Below are positions 27,959 to 37,862 of a stretch of 64,000 nt of DNA, in pieces. Position numbers and translations under genes: made by a program. The notes beneath the pieces were generated by a model. That model worked only from the letters and a program-made list of their open reading frames with translations. It was not told the DNA's origin and ran no database searches. Every line of letters starts with the position of its first letter. Position 1 is the first letter of the stretch. This DNA comes from Geodermatophilus tzadiensis (lineage in GTDB: Bacteria; Actinomycetota; Actinomycetes; Mycobacteriales; Geodermatophilaceae), in contig NZ_PVTG01000018.1 in assembly GCF_003002915.1 (NCBI RefSeq), positions 58,268-122,267 of the forward strand, written 5' to 3'.

Positions 27959-29091
27959 CGGGGCAGTCTCGCAGCCCCCCGCGGCGCCCCGACCAGCACC
28001 ATCTCGTCGCGGTGCACGACCTCGCGCCGGTACTCCGGGTCGAGGTCGGGGGTGCGCCGGCCCAGCAGCGCGGGCAGCTCGCGGGCGTCGTAGGCGACCA
28101 GCCCGCGGGCGACCACGCCGCCGTCCGGGCCCACCAGCTCGACCGGGTCGTCGGCGAGGAAGTCGCCGTCGACGCCGGTGATGCCGGCGGCCAGGAGCGA
28201 GGCCGACCGCTCGCGGACGGCGCGCACGGCGCCGTCGTCGAGCAGCAGCCGGCCGCGCGGCCGGCTGGCGTAGCGCAGCCAGAACTGCCGGCCGGTGGGA
28301 CGGCGGCCGTGCGGCTCGAACAGGGTGCCCACCCGCTCCCCCGCCAGCGCCGCGGCGGCCTGCGGGGTGGAGGTGACGACGACCGGCACGCCCGCGCCCG
28401 AGGCGATCAGCGCCGCCTCGACCTTGGTGGCCATGCCGCCGGTACCCACGCCGTTGCGGCGGGCGGTGCCGAGGGTGACCGCGGCGAGGTCGCCCGCGCC
28501 GCGCACCCGGTCGAGCAGCCGCGCCGGGCCGGTGCGCGGGTCGCCGTCGTAGACGCCGTCGACGTCGGACAGCAGCACCAGGGCGTCGGCGGTGGCCACG
28601 TGCGCGACCAGCGCGGCGAGCCGGTCGTTGTCGCCGAAGCGGATCTCCTCGGTGGCCACCGTGTCGTTCTCGTTGACGATCGGCAGCGCGCCCAGGGTGA
28701 GCAGCCGCTCCAGCGTCTGGCGGGCGTTGCGGTAGTGGCTGCGCCGGGTGAGGTCGTCGGCGGTGAGCAGCACCTGGCCGATGGTGACCCCGTGCCGGTC
28801 GAAGGCGTCGGCGTAGGTCTGCACCAGCCGCAGCTGCCCGACGCTGGCCGCCGCCTGGGCGGTGGCCAGGTCGCGCGGGCGGCCCTCGACGCCGAGCGGG
28901 GCCAGGCCGGCGGCGATCGCGCCGGAGGACACCAGCACCACCTCGCGGCCCTGCGCGCGCACGGCGGCCAGCACGTCGACCAGGGCGGTCAGCCGCGCCG
29001 GGTCGAGCCCGCCGGGCAGCGTGGTCAGCGACGAGGAGCCGACCTTGACCACCACGCGGCCGGCACCGGCGATCTCCGGGCGGGCGCTCAC
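27955..29091 (-). CDS. proB: Glutamate 5-kinase
   Basis: A 378-residue ProB, the first and feedback-controlled step of proline synthesis. The amino-acid kinase domain has [10 protein letters not shown] at the N-terminus, [21 protein letters not shown] and [16 protein letters not shown]-terminal PUA domain follows, at about residues 280-360. The GTG start at 29091 overlaps the obg stop. The order rplU, rpmA, obg, proB is conserved in actinobacteria. Confidence 0.97.
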   Translation of the reverse strand: MSARPEIAGAGRVVVKVGSSSLTTLPGGLDPARLTALVDVLAAVRAQGREVVLVSSGAIAAGLAPLGVEGRPRDLATAQAAASVGQLRLVQTYADAFDRHGVTIGQVLLTADDLTRRSHYRNARQTLERLLTLGALPIVNENDTVATEEIRFGDNDRLAALVAHVATADALVLLSDVDGVYDGDPRTGPARLLDRVRGAGDLAAVTLGTARRNGVGTGGMATKVEAALIASGAGVPVVVTSTPQAAAALAGERVGTLFEPHGRRPTGRQFWLRYASRPRGRLLLDDGAVRAVRERSASLLAAGITGVDGDFLADDPVELVGPDGGVVARGLVAYDARELPALLGRRTPDLDPEYRREVVHRDEMVLVGAPRGAARLPR

Positions 29092-30584
29092 GCGTCGTCC
29101 CCGGGCGGCTCGTCGTCGGGCAGCTCGTCGTCGGTCCAGGTCTCGGTGAGCTCGTAGGGCACCCGGCGGGCCTTCTTCGCCGCCAGCCGCTCGGCGGCGC
29201 GCACCCGGTGCGGGGCGTCGATGCGGCTGTCGGTGCCGCGGCCGCCCAGGCCCGCGGTCTCCTCGGCCAGCGGGGTGCCGGCGGGCAGGGTGGGCTGGAA
29301 GTCGAAGGCGACGTCGCCGATGACGACGGTGTCGCCCTCCTGCGCGCCGAGGCGGGTGAGCTCCTCCTCCACGCCGAGCCGGTTGAGCCGGTCGGCGAGG
29401 AAGCCGACCGCCTCGTCGTTGGTGAAGTCGGTCTGCCGCACCCAGCGCTCGGGCTTGACGCCGCGGACGACGAAGGTGCCCTCGTCGTCCGGGTCGGGGG
29501 TGACGGTGAAGCCCGAGTCGTCGACGGCCCGCGGGGTGAGCGTGACGCGGGCCGGCTCGGGCGCGGGCAGCGCGGCGCGGTGCTCCTCGACGGCGGCGGC
29601 CAGCGCGTAGCCCAGCTCGGCCAGCCCCTCCCCCGTCGCGGCGCTGACCGAGAACACCCGCAGCCCGCGGTCCTCGAGGGAGGACCGGACGAGGTCGACC
29701 AGGTCGCGCCCGTCGGGGACGTCGACCTTGTTGAGGACGGCGAACCGCAGCCGGCCCACCAGGTCGAGCTCCTCGCCGCCGTACTCGCGCAGCTCGTGCT
29801 CCAGCGCCTCGATGTCGGTCTCCGGGTCCCGCCCGGGCTCGAGGGTCGCGGTGTCGACGACGTGCACCAGCACCGCGCAGCGCTCGACGTGCCGGAGGAA
29901 CTGCAGGCCCAGCCCCTTGCCGGTGGCCGCGCCGGGGATGAGCCCGGGGACGTCGGCCATCGTGAACACCGTGTCGCCGGCCCGGACCACGCCGAGGTTG
30001 GGCACCAGCGTGGTGAACGGGTAGTCGGCGATCTTGGGCCGGGCGGCGGACATCGCCGCGATCAGCGAGGACTTGCCCGCCGACGGGAAGCCCACCAGGC
30101 CGACGTCGGCGACGCTCTTGAGCTCCAGGACCGCGTCGAAGGCCTCACCGGGCTCGCCGAGCAGCGCGAAGCCGGGCGCCTTGCGGCGCGGGTTGGCCAG
30201 CGCGGCGTTGCCGAGACCGCCCCGGCCGCCCTGGGCGAGGACGACGCGGGTGCCGGCGCCGACGAGGTCGGCGACCACCTCGCCGCCGACGCTGACGACG
30301 GTGCCCTCGGGCACCCGCAGCACCCGCTCCTCGCCGTTGGCGCCGTTGCGGTGGCTGCCGGCGCCGGGGCGGCCGTTGCCGGCGCGCTGGTGCGGCCGGT
30401 GGTGGAAGTCCAGGAGGGTGTGGACGTTGGGGTCCACCTCGAGGACGACGTCACCGCCGTTGCCCCCGTTGCCGCCGTCGGGGCCACCGAGGGGCTTGTA
30501 CTTCTCGCGGTGCACGGATGCGACGCCGTGACCGCCGTTGCCTGCGGCGACGTGCACGACGACGCGGTCGACGAACGCGGCCAT
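29088..30584 (-). CDS. obgE: GTPase Obg
   Basis: A 498-residue essential GTPase linked to 50S ribosome assembly and stress signalling. It has the N-terminal glycine-rich Obg domain ([22 protein letters not shown], in parts), a G domain with [20 protein letters not shown] and NKVDVPD, and an actinobacteria-type C-terminal OCT domain ([17 protein letters not shown]). The ATG start at 30584 gives the normal N-terminus. It is separated from rpmA by 150 bp with two or three hairpins. Confidence 0.97.
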   Translation of the reverse strand: MAAFVDRVVVHVAAGNGGHGVASVHREKYKPLGGPDGGNGGNGGDVVLEVDPNVHTLLDFHHRPHQRAGNGRPGAGSHRNGANGEERVLRVPEGTVVSVGGEVVADLVGAGTRVVLAQGGRGGLGNAALANPRRKAPGFALLGEPGEAFDAVLELKSVADVGLVGFPSAGKSSLIAAMSAARPKIADYPFTTLVPNLGVVRAGDTVFTMADVPGLIPGAATGKGLGLQFLRHVERCAVLVHVVDTATLEPGRDPETDIEALEHELREYGGEELDLVGRLRFAVLNKVDVPDGRDLVDLVRSSLEDRGLRVFSVSAATGEGLAELGYALAAAVEEHRAALPAPEPARVTLTPRAVDDSGFTVTPDPDDEGTFVVRGVKPERWVRQTDFTNDEAVGFLADRLNRLGVEEELTRLGAQEGDTVVIGDVAFDFQPTLPAGTPLAEETAGLGGRGTDSRIDAPHRVRAAERLAAKKARRVPYELTETWTDDELPDDEPPGDDA

Positions 30585-30619
30585 GTCTGCTCTACCTGCT
30601 CACTGCCTGCTCAACGCCG

Positions 30620-30653
30620 ACGAGCGCACGGGCCGGCCGGCCCGTGCGCTCGT
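30620..30653 (-). terminator. 34-bp perfect palindrome between rpmA and obg
   Basis: Seventeen bases, ACGAGCGCACGGGCCGG, are followed without a loop by their exact complement. It lies 36 bp upstream of the obg start and downstream of rpmA. It can fold as a very stable hairpin, acting either as terminator/attenuator between rplU-rpmA and obg-proB or as a site for RNase processing. Confidence 0.65.
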
Positions 30654-30674
30654 GACGTGGTGACCTGCTGGAAC

Positions 30675-30717
30675 GGCCCCCTCGCAGGGGGCCCGCGCCG
30701 AGCTCGCGAGGCGCGGG
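30675..30717 (-). terminator. Tandem hairpins after rpmA
   Basis: GGCCCCC/GGGGGCC (30675-30681 with 30687-30693, loop TCGCA) and CCCGCGCC/GGCGCGGG (30692-30699 with 30710-30717) lie 18 bp past the rpmA stop. Together with the palindrome at 30620-30653 they make a dense termination or attenuation region that would uncouple the ribosomal protein genes from obg. Confidence 0.6.
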
Positions 30718-30734
30718 GGCGAGGAGGTCCTTCG

Positions 30735-30992
30735 TCAGGCCTCGACCGTGGTGATCGAGACGGTCTTGCGGCCGCGGCGGGTGCCGAAGGTGACCGCACC
30801 GGCCTCGAGGGCGAACAGCGTGTCGTCACCGCCACGGCCGACGCCCAGCCCCGGGTGGAAGTGGGTGCCGCGCTGGCGCACGATGATCTCGCCGGCCTTG
30901 ACGACCTGGCCGCCGAAGCGCTTCACGCCCAGGCGCTGGGCGTTGGAGTCGCGGCCGTTGCGGGAGGACGAGGCGCCCTTCTTGTGTGCCAT
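30735..30992 (-). CDS. rpmA: 50S ribosomal protein L27
   Basis: An 85-residue L27 near the peptidyl-transferase centre. It starts [16 protein letters not shown], so the short N-terminus is not the protease-processed Firmicutes type. Conserved [18 protein letters not shown] follows. It lies 7 bp after rplU. Confidence 0.98.
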   Translation of the reverse strand: MAHKKGASSSRNGRDSNAQRLGVKRFGGQVVKAGEIIVRQRGTHFHPGLGVGRGGDDTLFALEAGAVTFGTRRGRKTVSITTVEA

Positions 30993-30999
30993 GTCGTCG

Positions 31000-31311
31000 T
31001 CAGCCCTTCGTGATGTCGCGGACGACCACGTCGGTCAGCGGCTGACGGTGGCCCTGACGCTTGTGGTAGCCGGTCTTGTTCTTGAACTTGTGGATGCGGA
31101 TCTTCGGGCCCTTGCCGTGGCCGACGATCTCGCCGGTGACGGTGACGCCGGCCAGGGCCTGCGCGTCACTGGTCACGGTCTCGCCGTCGACCAGGAGCAG
31201 GGCCGGCAGGGTGACGGTGTCGCCCGCCTCGCCCACGAGACGGTTGACCGTGAACCGGTCGCCCACGGCGACCTTGTGCTGCCGGCCACCGGCCTTCACG
31301 ACTGCGTACAC
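31000..31311 (-). CDS. rplU: 50S ribosomal protein L21
   Basis: A 103-residue L21 that binds 23S rRNA. The start is set at GTG 31311 to give [14 protein letters not shown], the family N-terminus; the codon before it is also GTG, so one extra residue is possible, and a longer frame upstream lacks similarity. GAGGAG lies about ten bases upstream. The C-terminal [18 protein letters not shown] is typical. It is the first gene of the rplU-rpmA unit. Confidence 0.97.
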   Translation of the reverse strand: MYAVVKAGGRQHKVAVGDRFTVNRLVGEAGDTVTLPALLLVDGETVTSDAQALAGVTVTGEIVGHGKGPKIRIHKFKNKTGYHKRQGHRQPLTDVVVRDITKG

Positions 31312-31393
31312 CACTGACTCCTCGATCGCTGCTGTCTGTCCCGCGATGCGCCCTGCACGCACCCCGGCGCGGGCGCCGGGTGCTGGACGGGCC

Positions 31394-31438
31394 GCACCGC
31401 CTCATCGGCCCCGGGCAGGACCCGGTCCGGGGCGGTGC
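31394..31438 (-). terminator. Hairpin between rne and rplU
   Basis: GCACCG (31394-31399) pairs with CGGTGC (31433-31438), and inside it CCCCGG (31409-31414) pairs with CCGGGG (31427-31432). It lies 56 bp past the rne stop and 83 bp before rplU. It may end rne transcription or belong to the rplU 5' leader; the sequence alone does not decide. Confidence 0.5.
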
Positions 31439-31493
31439 AACCCGACCAGCGTACCCGAGCGGCCGGGACGGGGTCGAACGCGCCCCCGCAGCC

Positions 31494-34400
31494 TCAGGAG
31501 GCCGGCGGGCCGGCCGGGCGGCTGGCCGCGCGGCGGCGGCGCGGACGTCCACCGGCCGGCTCCGCGCCGCCGTTCGACGCGGCGGCGGGGTCGCTGCCGG
31601 GTGCCTGCGGGTCGCGGGAGGGGGCTGGGTCGTCGGGGCCGGCCGACGCGGGCACGTCCTCGTCCTCGTCGTCCTCGTCGGCCACCGGCTGCACCGGCGC
31701 CGCGTCGCTCGCCGCGGCGGGCTCCGGCACGGCCGGGGCGGCCGCGAGCTCGGCCCCGGTGGGCCCCTCGATGACCGGCTCCGGCCCGCTGGTCACGGGC
31801 ACGCCGCTGTCCGCCCCGGCGTCCACCGGCTCGGTCACCTCCGTGGCCGACGCCTCGGCGACCTCGACGCCGTCGGCCTCGACCGCGTCGTCGACGTCAC
31901 CGGAGGCCGCCGCGAGCACCGCGGCGTCCTCGGCGGCGCGCTCCTCGCCGGCCTGGCCGCGGTTGCGGCGCCCGCGGCGGCGGCCGCCGGACCGCTGGCC
32001 GTCCCCGCTCTCCGGACCGCTGCCCTCGGCCGCCTCGGCGCCGGCCGGCACGGGGACCGGCTCGGCCTCCGCGCGCTCGGCGTCCCTGCGCTCGGCGTCC
32101 CTGCGCTCGGTCTCCTTGCGCTCGGTCTCCTTGCGCTCGGTCTCCTTGCGCTCGGCGTCCCGGCGGGACTGGTCGCGCCGGCCGTTGCCCCCACCGGAGC
32201 TGCCGGGGCTCCCCGAGCCCCCCGAGCCGCCCGACCCGTTGCCCCCGCCGCCGCGCCGCTTGTCGTCGACCGGGTCGGTGTGCACCAGCACCCCCCGGCC
32301 GCGGCAGTGCTCGCACGGCTCGGAGAACACCTCGAGCAGGCCCTGGCCGACCCGCTTGCGGGTCATCTGCACCAGGCCCAGCGAGGTGACCTCGGCGACC
32401 TGGTGCTTGGTGCGGTCGCGGCCCAGGCACTCGGTGAGCCGCCGCAGCACCAGGTCGCGGTTGCTCTCCAGCACCATGTCGATGAAGTCGATGACGATGA
32501 TGCCGCCGATGTCGCGCAGCCGGAGCTGGCGGACGATCTCCTCGGCCGCCTCCATGTTGTTGCGCGTGACGGTCTGCTCCAGGTTGCCGCCCGAGCCGGT
32601 GAACTTCCCGGTGTTGACGTCGACGACGGTCATCGCCTCGGTGCGGTCGATGACCAGCGAGCCGCCCGAGGGCAGCCACACCTTCCGGTCGAGCGCCTTG
32701 GCCAGCTGCTCGTCGACCCGCAGGTCGCGGAACACGTCGCCCTCGCCGGTGTGCCGGGTCAGCCGCCCGGTCAGCTCCGGGGAGACGTGCGCGACGTAGG
32801 CCTCGACGGTGTCCCACGCGTCGTCGCCCTGGACGACGAGCTCGCTGAAGTCCTCGTTGAACACGTCGCGGATGACCCGGATGGCGAGGTCGGGCTCGCC
32901 GTAGAGCAGCGTCGGCGCGTTGTTGCTGGACGACGCCTTGGTCTGGATGACCTCCCACTGCGCCTGCAGCCGGGCGACGTCGCGGGTGAGCTCCTCCTCC
33001 GAGGCGCCCTCCGCGGCCGTCCGGATGATCACGCCGGCGTCCTCGGGGACGATCTTCTTGAGGACGTCCTTGAGCCGCTGCCGCTCGGTGTCGGGCAGCT
33101 TGCGGCTGATGCCGGTCATCGAGCCGCCGGGCACGTAGACCAGGAACCGGCCGGGCAGGTTCACCTGCTGGGTCAGCCGGGCGCCCTTGTGGCCGATCGG
33201 GTCCTTGGTGACCTGCACCAGCACCTTGTCGCCGGACTTCAGCGCCTGCTCGATCGAGCGCTGCTTGCCGCTCAGGCCGGCGGCGTCCCAGTTGACCTCG
33301 CCGGCGTAGAGGACGGCGTTGCGGCCCTTGCCGATGTCGACGAAGGCCGCCTCCATGCTGGGCAGCACGTTCTGCACGCGGCCGAGGTAGACGTTGCCGG
33401 CGAACGAGGTCGCCTGCGCCTGGGTCACGTAGTGCTCGACGAGCACCCCGTCCTCGAGGACGGCGATCTGCGTGCGCTCGCCGCGCTGGCGGATGACCAT
33501 CCGGCGCTCGACCGACTCGCGGCGGGCGAGGAACTCCGCCTCGCTGAGGATCGGTGCGCGGCGGCGGCCGGTGTCGCGGCCCTCGCGGCGGCGCTGGCGC
33601 TTGGCCTCCAGCCGGGTGGAGCCGGCGACCCCGCGGACGTCGTCGTCGCTGGTGGTGCGGCCGGTGCGACCGGCGCGCTCGGGGCGGTCGTCGTCGTCGG
33701 TCGCGGCCTCGGCGGCGGAGTCCCCGCCGCGGCGACGGCGGCGACGGCGACGGCGGGTGCTCGACCCGCCCTCGGCCTCGTCGCCCTCGCCGGCCTCGTC
33801 GTCGGTCTCGGTGTCGGTGTCCTCGTCGTCGGACTCGTCGTCGTCGGTGTCCTCGCCGGTCCGCTCGGCGGCGTCCTCGGCGGCGTCCTCGCCGTCACCC
33901 TCGGCGTCGTCGCCGGTGCGCCCCCGGCCGCGGCCGCGACGGCCCCGACGGCGGCGCCGGCTGCCGCCGCCGTCCTCGCGGTCGGCGTCGGTGTCGGCGT
34001 CGGTCTCGCCCTCGACGTCCGTGTCGACGTCCTCGGCCTCGTCCGCGGCGTCCTCGTCGGGACGCGGCTCCTCGACCGCGGGGGTCTCGCCGCCGCGGCG
34101 CCGGGAGCGGCCGCGGCGCGAGCGCGGCGCCGGGGTCTCCTCGGTCTCCTCGTCCGGCGCGGCGGCGTCCTCGACCTCCGGGGACTCCGGCAGCGGCCGG
34201 CGGCTGCGCCGGCGCGGCGCGGGGGCCACCTCGGCCTCGGGCGCGACGAAGCTGACGAAGGCCGGGATGGCGGGGGCCACCGGCGGCGGGGGCGGGGTGA
34301 CGGTGCCGGGGTCGGCCGCACCGGCCGGGCGGGTGGCCCGGCGGCGGGGGCGGGCGATGACGGCGGTGGGCTCCGGGGAGCTGAACTGGGCGCCGAAGGG

Positions 34401-34742
34401 GGACGGCGCCGGGTCGTCCTCGGGCTCCTCCTCGGCGGGGGCCTCGGCCACGGGGAGCTCGGCCACCGGGAGCTCGGCCACCGGGAGCTCGGCCGCCGGA
34501 GGCTCGACCGGCGGGAGCTCGGCGAGGGAGGCCGCCGGGGGCTCGGCCACGGCGGTCTCGGCGGGCGGCTCGTCGGGGGTCTCCCCGGTCGCCGCCTCCC
34601 CGCTCAGCACCTCGGCGACCGCGGCGGCGTCGCCGGGCGCGAGGTCGGGGGTGTCCGGGTCCTGGGTGCCGGGGGCGGGGGTCCCGCCGGTGTCCCCGGT
34701 GGTGCTGTCGCCGGTGGTGGTGTCGTCGTCCTGGTCGGCCAC
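31494..34742 (-). CDS. rne: Ribonuclease E/G
   Basis: A 1082-residue RNase E/G, the main endonuclease for rRNA and mRNA processing in actinobacteria. The catalytic core lies in the middle third: S1-like domain GNVYLGRVQNVLPSMEAAFVD, 5'-sensor region, DNase I-like catalytic site with VVDVNTGKF and IVIDFIDM, and the Zn-link CEHCRGRG. Flanking regions are long, disordered and of opposite charge: an acidic N-terminus with ELPVA repeats and a C-terminus with ERKET/ERRDA and RNA-binding arginine runs. The GTG start at 34742 follows AGGAGG. Both arms contain in-frame 15-bp DNA repeats. Confidence 0.95.
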   Translation of the reverse strand: MADQDDDTTTGDSTTGDTGGTPAPGTQDPDTPDLAPGDAAAVAEVLSGEAATGETPDEPPAETAVAEPPAASLAELPPVEPPAAELPVAELPVAELPVAEAPAEEEPEDDPAPSPFGAQFSSPEPTAVIARPRRRATRPAGAADPGTVTPPPPPVAPAIPAFVSFVAPEAEVAPAPRRRSRRPLPESPEVEDAAAPDEETEETPAPRSRRGRSRRRGGETPAVEEPRPDEDAADEAEDVDTDVEGETDADTDADREDGGGSRRRRRGRRGRGRGRTGDDAEGDGEDAAEDAAERTGEDTDDDESDDEDTDTETDDEAGEGDEAEGGSSTRRRRRRRRRGGDSAAEAATDDDDRPERAGRTGRTTSDDDVRGVAGSTRLEAKRQRRREGRDTGRRRAPILSEAEFLARRESVERRMVIRQRGERTQIAVLEDGVLVEHYVTQAQATSFAGNVYLGRVQNVLPSMEAAFVDIGKGRNAVLYAGEVNWDAAGLSGKQRSIEQALKSGDKVLVQVTKDPIGHKGARLTQQVNLPGRFLVYVPGGSMTGISRKLPDTERQRLKDVLKKIVPEDAGVIIRTAAEGASEEELTRDVARLQAQWEVIQTKASSSNNAPTLLYGEPDLAIRVIRDVFNEDFSELVVQGDDAWDTVEAYVAHVSPELTGRLTRHTGEGDVFRDLRVDEQLAKALDRKVWLPSGGSLVIDRTEAMTVVDVNTGKFTGSGGNLEQTVTRNNMEAAEEIVRQLRLRDIGGIIVIDFIDMVLESNRDLVLRRLTECLGRDRTKHQVAEVTSLGLVQMTRKRVGQGLLEVFSEPCEHCRGRGVLVHTDPVDDKRRGGGGNGSGGSGGSGSPGSSGGGNGRRDQSRRDAERKETERKETERKETERRDAERRDAERAEAEPVPVPAGAEAAEGSGPESGDGQRSGGRRRGRRNRGQAGEERAAEDAAVLAAASGDVDDAVEADGVEVAEASATEVTEPVDAGADSGVPVTSGPEPVIEGPTGAELAAAPAVPEPAAASDAAPVQPVADEDDEDEDVPASAGPDDPAPSRDPQAPGSDPAAASNGGAEPAGGRPRRRRAASRPAGPPAS
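32076..32150. repeat. 15-bp tandem repeat in the rne C-terminal arm
   Basis: Five copies of CTCGGTCTCCTTGCG or the variant CTCGGCGTCCCTGCG, encoding ERKET or ERRDA pentads on the minus strand. The charged repeats lie in the disordered C-terminal arm of RNase E. Confidence 0.85.
34453..34497. repeat. 15-bp tandem repeat in the rne N-terminal arm
   Basis: Three copies of GGGAGCTCGGCCACC (the last with one change), encoding repeated ELPVA-type pentads on the minus strand near the start of RNase E. Confidence 0.85.
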
Positions 34743-34904
34743 GAGGGCTCGCCTCCTGTGTGGTGCTCCCGGGCGCCGATCGGAGGACAGGCGGCCGCGC
34801 AGGAGCACGGGTTGGGCGGGCCGGGCGGCCGCGAGGGGTGCGGCGGCCGCCCGGCCTGCGAAGTCTGTGGTCGGTCCCGCGCGGCGGTCGCCGCGGCCGG
34901 GGCC

Positions 34905-34952
34905 GGACTGCAGGTGGTGCGGACTGCAGGTGGTGCGGACTGCAGGTGGTGC
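34905..34952. repeat. Three perfect 16-bp tandem repeats in the intergenic region
   Basis: GGACTGCAGGTGGTGC occurs three times without a gap, followed by degenerate GGTGGTGC units up to about 34980. It lies between rne and the DUF2344 gene (34743-35040), upstream of the rne start. Nothing else was recognised in this 298-bp spacer. The unit is not a multiple of three, consistent with noncoding DNA. Confidence 0.9.
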
Positions 34953-35040
34953 GGTGGTGCGGTGGTCTCGGGTGGTGCCGGGCGGCGGCACGTCTGGCAG
35001 CCGTGTCGCTCGACGGCGCAGGGGCGTCCGGGCTGCCCGG

Positions 35041-35808
35041 TCAGACCGCGGCGTGCTCCCCCTGGCAGCGGGCGCGCGCCTCTCGGTCGGGACCGAGCGG
35101 GTCGGCCACGGTCCCGCTGCCGTCGAGCCGGCCCTGCGCCTCACGCACGGCCCGTGGGGGCGACGGCGGGCGCAGGTCGGCGACGGCAGCCAGAGCGGCC
35201 ACCACGTCGTCGGGTCGAACGGCGGGCGTCACCTGCCGGACGACCACGTGCAGTATGGCACAACCTGCCTCCCCGCCCGTGGACGCCGAGGCCACCGGGC
35301 CGCGCGCATCGACGTCGCGCACGCCGTTCTTGGTGCGCTTGGCGACGAGCACCGCGTCGCGGGCCAGCAGCTCCTCGACCGCGGCGGCGAGCTCGGCCGG
35401 CTCCACGCCGGGCAGCTCGACCCGCCACCGGGCGGCGTCGATCCGGTCGGCCAGCGACCCGCCGCCCTCGGCCGCCTCCACGCACTCCAGGACGTCGACG
35501 CCGGCCGGCAGCGACGCGTCCAGCGCGGCGCGCACCTGTTCGGGGTCACACCGCCGGGCCAGGCCGATCTCCAGGTACTCGGCCTCGCTGGCCGCCCCGG
35601 TCGGCGCCGCGCCCACGTAGGAGATCTTCGGGTGCGGGGAGAAGCCGGCCGAGAAGGCCATCGGCACCTGAGCGCGGCGCAGCGCCCGCTCCAGCGCCCG
35701 GGCGAGGTCGCGGTGCGAGGCGAAGCGCAGCGGGCCGCGCTTGGCGTAGCGCAGCCGCAGCTTCTGCACGGTGGGCGGCGGGGGCGGCCCGTCGGGCTGG
35801 CGGGCCAC
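35041..35808 (-). CDS. DUF2344 / TIGR03936 family protein
   Basis: A 255-residue protein with the family N-terminus LRLRYAKRGPLRFASHRDLARALERALRR and the block FSAGFSPHPKISYVGAAPTG. It is always found with, or fused to, the radical SAM protein TIGR03960, here encoded directly upstream on the same strand with a 12-bp gap. In actinobacteria the pair lies next to rne. The function is unknown; a role in RNA modification or maturation is a guess from the neighbourhood. Confidence 0.92.
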   Translation of the reverse strand: MARQPDGPPPPPTVQKLRLRYAKRGPLRFASHRDLARALERALRRAQVPMAFSAGFSPHPKISYVGAAPTGAASEAEYLEIGLARRCDPEQVRAALDASLPAGVDVLECVEAAEGGGSLADRIDAARWRVELPGVEPAELAAAVEELLARDAVLVAKRTKNGVRDVDARGPVASASTGGEAGCAILHVVVRQVTPAVRPDDVVAALAAVADLRPPSPPRAVREAQGRLDGSGTVADPLGPDREARARCQGEHAAV

Positions 35809-35820
35809 TACCGGGCCACC

Positions 35821-37749
35821 TCAGCGACCCACGACGGTCAGCGGGAGCAGGCTGCGCCCGGTGGGACCGATCTGGATCTCGGTGCCGTTGGTCGGGCAGA
35901 CCCCGCAGTCGTAGCAGGGGGTCCACCGGCAGTCGGCGACCTCCTCCTCCGACAGGGCGTCCTGCCAGTCGTCCCAGAGCCACTCCTTGTCCAGCCCGGA
36001 GTCCAGGTGGTCCCAGGGCAGCACCTCGTCCTGGGTGCGCTCGCGGGTGGTGAACCAGTCGAGGTCCACGCCCAGCGGCGCGAGCTCGGCGGCCGCGGCC
36101 GCGGTCCAGCGCTCGTAGGAGAAGTGCTCGCTCCAGCCGTCGAAGCGGCCACCCTCGCGCCACACCCGCTCGATCACCCGGCCCACCCGGCGGTCACCGC
36201 GGGAGAGCAGTCCCTCGACCACGCCGGGCTGGCCGTCGTGGTAGCGCAGGCCGATGGAGCGGCCGGTGCGGCGGTCGGCGTTGATCGCCTGGCGCAGCAC
36301 CCTCAGCCGGTGGTCGATCGTCTCGGCGCTGGCCTGCCCGGCCCACTGGAAGGGGGTGTGCGGCTTGGGCACGAAACCGCCGATGGAGACCGTGCAGCGG
36401 ATGTCCTTGCGCCCGCTGGCCTCGCGGCCGGCGCGGATGACCTCGACGGCGAGCTCGGCGATCTCCAGCACGTCCTCGTCGGTCTCCGTCGGGAGGCCGC
36501 ACATGAAGTACAGCTTCACCTGCGTCCAGCCGTTGGCGTACGCCGTGGTGACCGTGCGGACCAGGTCCTCCTTGGACACGGTCTTGTTGATCACGCGGCG
36601 GATCCGCTCGCTGCCGCCCTCCGGGGCGAAGGTCAGCCCGGAGCGCCGGCCGTTGCGGGACAGCTCGTTGGCCAGCGTGACGTTGAAGGCGTCCACCCGG
36701 GTGCTCGGCAGCGACAGGCCGGTGTTGGTGCCCTCGTAGCGGTCGGCCAGCTCCTTGGCCACCTGGCCGATCTCGGAGTGGTCGGCGCTCGACAGCGAGA
36801 GCAGCCCGACCTCCTCGTAGCCGGTGGCGCGCAGGCCCTGGTCGACCATCGAGCCGATGCCGGTGATCGTCCGCTCCCGCACCGGGCGGGTGATCATCCC
36901 GGCCTGGCAGAACCGGCAGCCGCGGGTGCAGCCGCGGAAGATCTCCACGCTCATCCGCTCGTGCACGCTCTCCGCGAGCGGCACCAGCGGCGTCTTCGGG
37001 TAGGGCCACTCGTCGAGGTCCATGACCGTGCGCTTGCCGACCCGCGCCGGGACGTCGTCCCGGGTGCGGGTGACCGCGGCGATCGCACCGCCGGGCCCGT
37101 AGGAGACGGCGTAGAAGCGGGGCACGTAGACGCCGTCGACGCGCGCCAGGCGGGCCAGCAGCTCGACCCGCCCGCCGGGGCGGCCCTGCTCCTTCCACGC
37201 CGCGACGACGTCGGTGACGTCCCCCACGACCTGCTCGCCGTCACCGAGGACGGCGCAGTCGACGAAGTCGGCGATCGGCTCGGGGTTGAACGCCGCGTGC
37301 CCGCCGGCGACGACGACCGGGTGGGTCTCGTCGCGGTCGGCCGCGTGCAGCGGGACGCCGGCGAGGTCGAGCGCCTCGAGCAGGTTGGTGTAGCCGAGCT
37401 CGGTGGCGAAGCTGACGCCGAGGACGTCGAAGTCGCGGACGGCGCGGTGGGCGTCGACGGTGAACTGGCCGACACCGTGCTCGCGCATCAGCGCGGCCAG
37501 GTCGGGCCAGACGGCGTAGGTGCGCTCGGCCAGGGCGTCGGGACGCTCGTTGAGCACCTCGTACAGGATCATGAGGCCCTGGTTGGGCAGCCCCACCTCG
37601 TAGGCGTCGGGGTACATCAGCGCCCAGTGGACGGCGACGTCGTCCCACGCCTTGACCTGCGCGTTCAGCTCCCCGCCGACGTACTGGATCGGCTTCTGCA
37701 CCTGGGCCAGCAGCGGTTCGAGACGGGGGTAGAGACTCTGTCCAGACAT
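35821..37749 (-). CDS. TIGR03960-type radical SAM protein
   Basis: A 642-residue radical SAM enzyme with a B12-binding-like N-terminal domain (residues 1-200, with YPDAYEVGLPNQGLMILYEVLN). The iron-sulfur motif is FRGCTRGCRFCQAGM, a C-x3-C-x2-C cluster. The C-terminal cysteine-rich segment CRWTPCYDCGVCPTNGTEIQ may hold a second metal. It is paired with DUF2344. The reaction is not known. The ATG start at 37749 gives the typical N-terminus QSLYPRLEPLLAQVQKPIQYVGGE (in parts). Confidence 0.93.
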   Translation of the reverse strand: MSGQSLYPRLEPLLAQVQKPIQYVGGELNAQVKAWDDVAVHWALMYPDAYEVGLPNQGLMILYEVLNERPDALAERTYAVWPDLAALMREHGVGQFTVDAHRAVRDFDVLGVSFATELGYTNLLEALDLAGVPLHAADRDETHPVVVAGGHAAFNPEPIADFVDCAVLGDGEQVVGDVTDVVAAWKEQGRPGGRVELLARLARVDGVYVPRFYAVSYGPGGAIAAVTRTRDDVPARVGKRTVMDLDEWPYPKTPLVPLAESVHERMSVEIFRGCTRGCRFCQAGMITRPVRERTITGIGSMVDQGLRATGYEEVGLLSLSSADHSEIGQVAKELADRYEGTNTGLSLPSTRVDAFNVTLANELSRNGRRSGLTFAPEGGSERIRRVINKTVSKEDLVRTVTTAYANGWTQVKLYFMCGLPTETDEDVLEIAELAVEVIRAGREASGRKDIRCTVSIGGFVPKPHTPFQWAGQASAETIDHRLRVLRQAINADRRTGRSIGLRYHDGQPGVVEGLLSRGDRRVGRVIERVWREGGRFDGWSEHFSYERWTAAAAAELAPLGVDLDWFTTRERTQDEVLPWDHLDSGLDKEWLWDDWQDALSEEEVADCRWTPCYDCGVCPTNGTEIQIGPTGRSLLPLTVVGR

Positions 37750-37862
37750 GACCGGTCCAGGGTAGACGCCGCACCCCCCGCTCCGGCCCTCGCGCCGAGA
37801 GGCGCCGCAGTGTGCACGCTCCTACACTCAGGGTGACCAGCACGACGGCCCCAGGGAGGAAC

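Noticed and set aside
34905..34980. CRISPR array
   Set aside because: The 16-bp units are directly adjacent with no spacers, and no cas gene is present.
31380..36053. 1557-residue plus-strand open frame opposite rne and DUF2344
   Set aside because: Low-complexity shadow frame; the minus-strand frames carry all recognisable domains.
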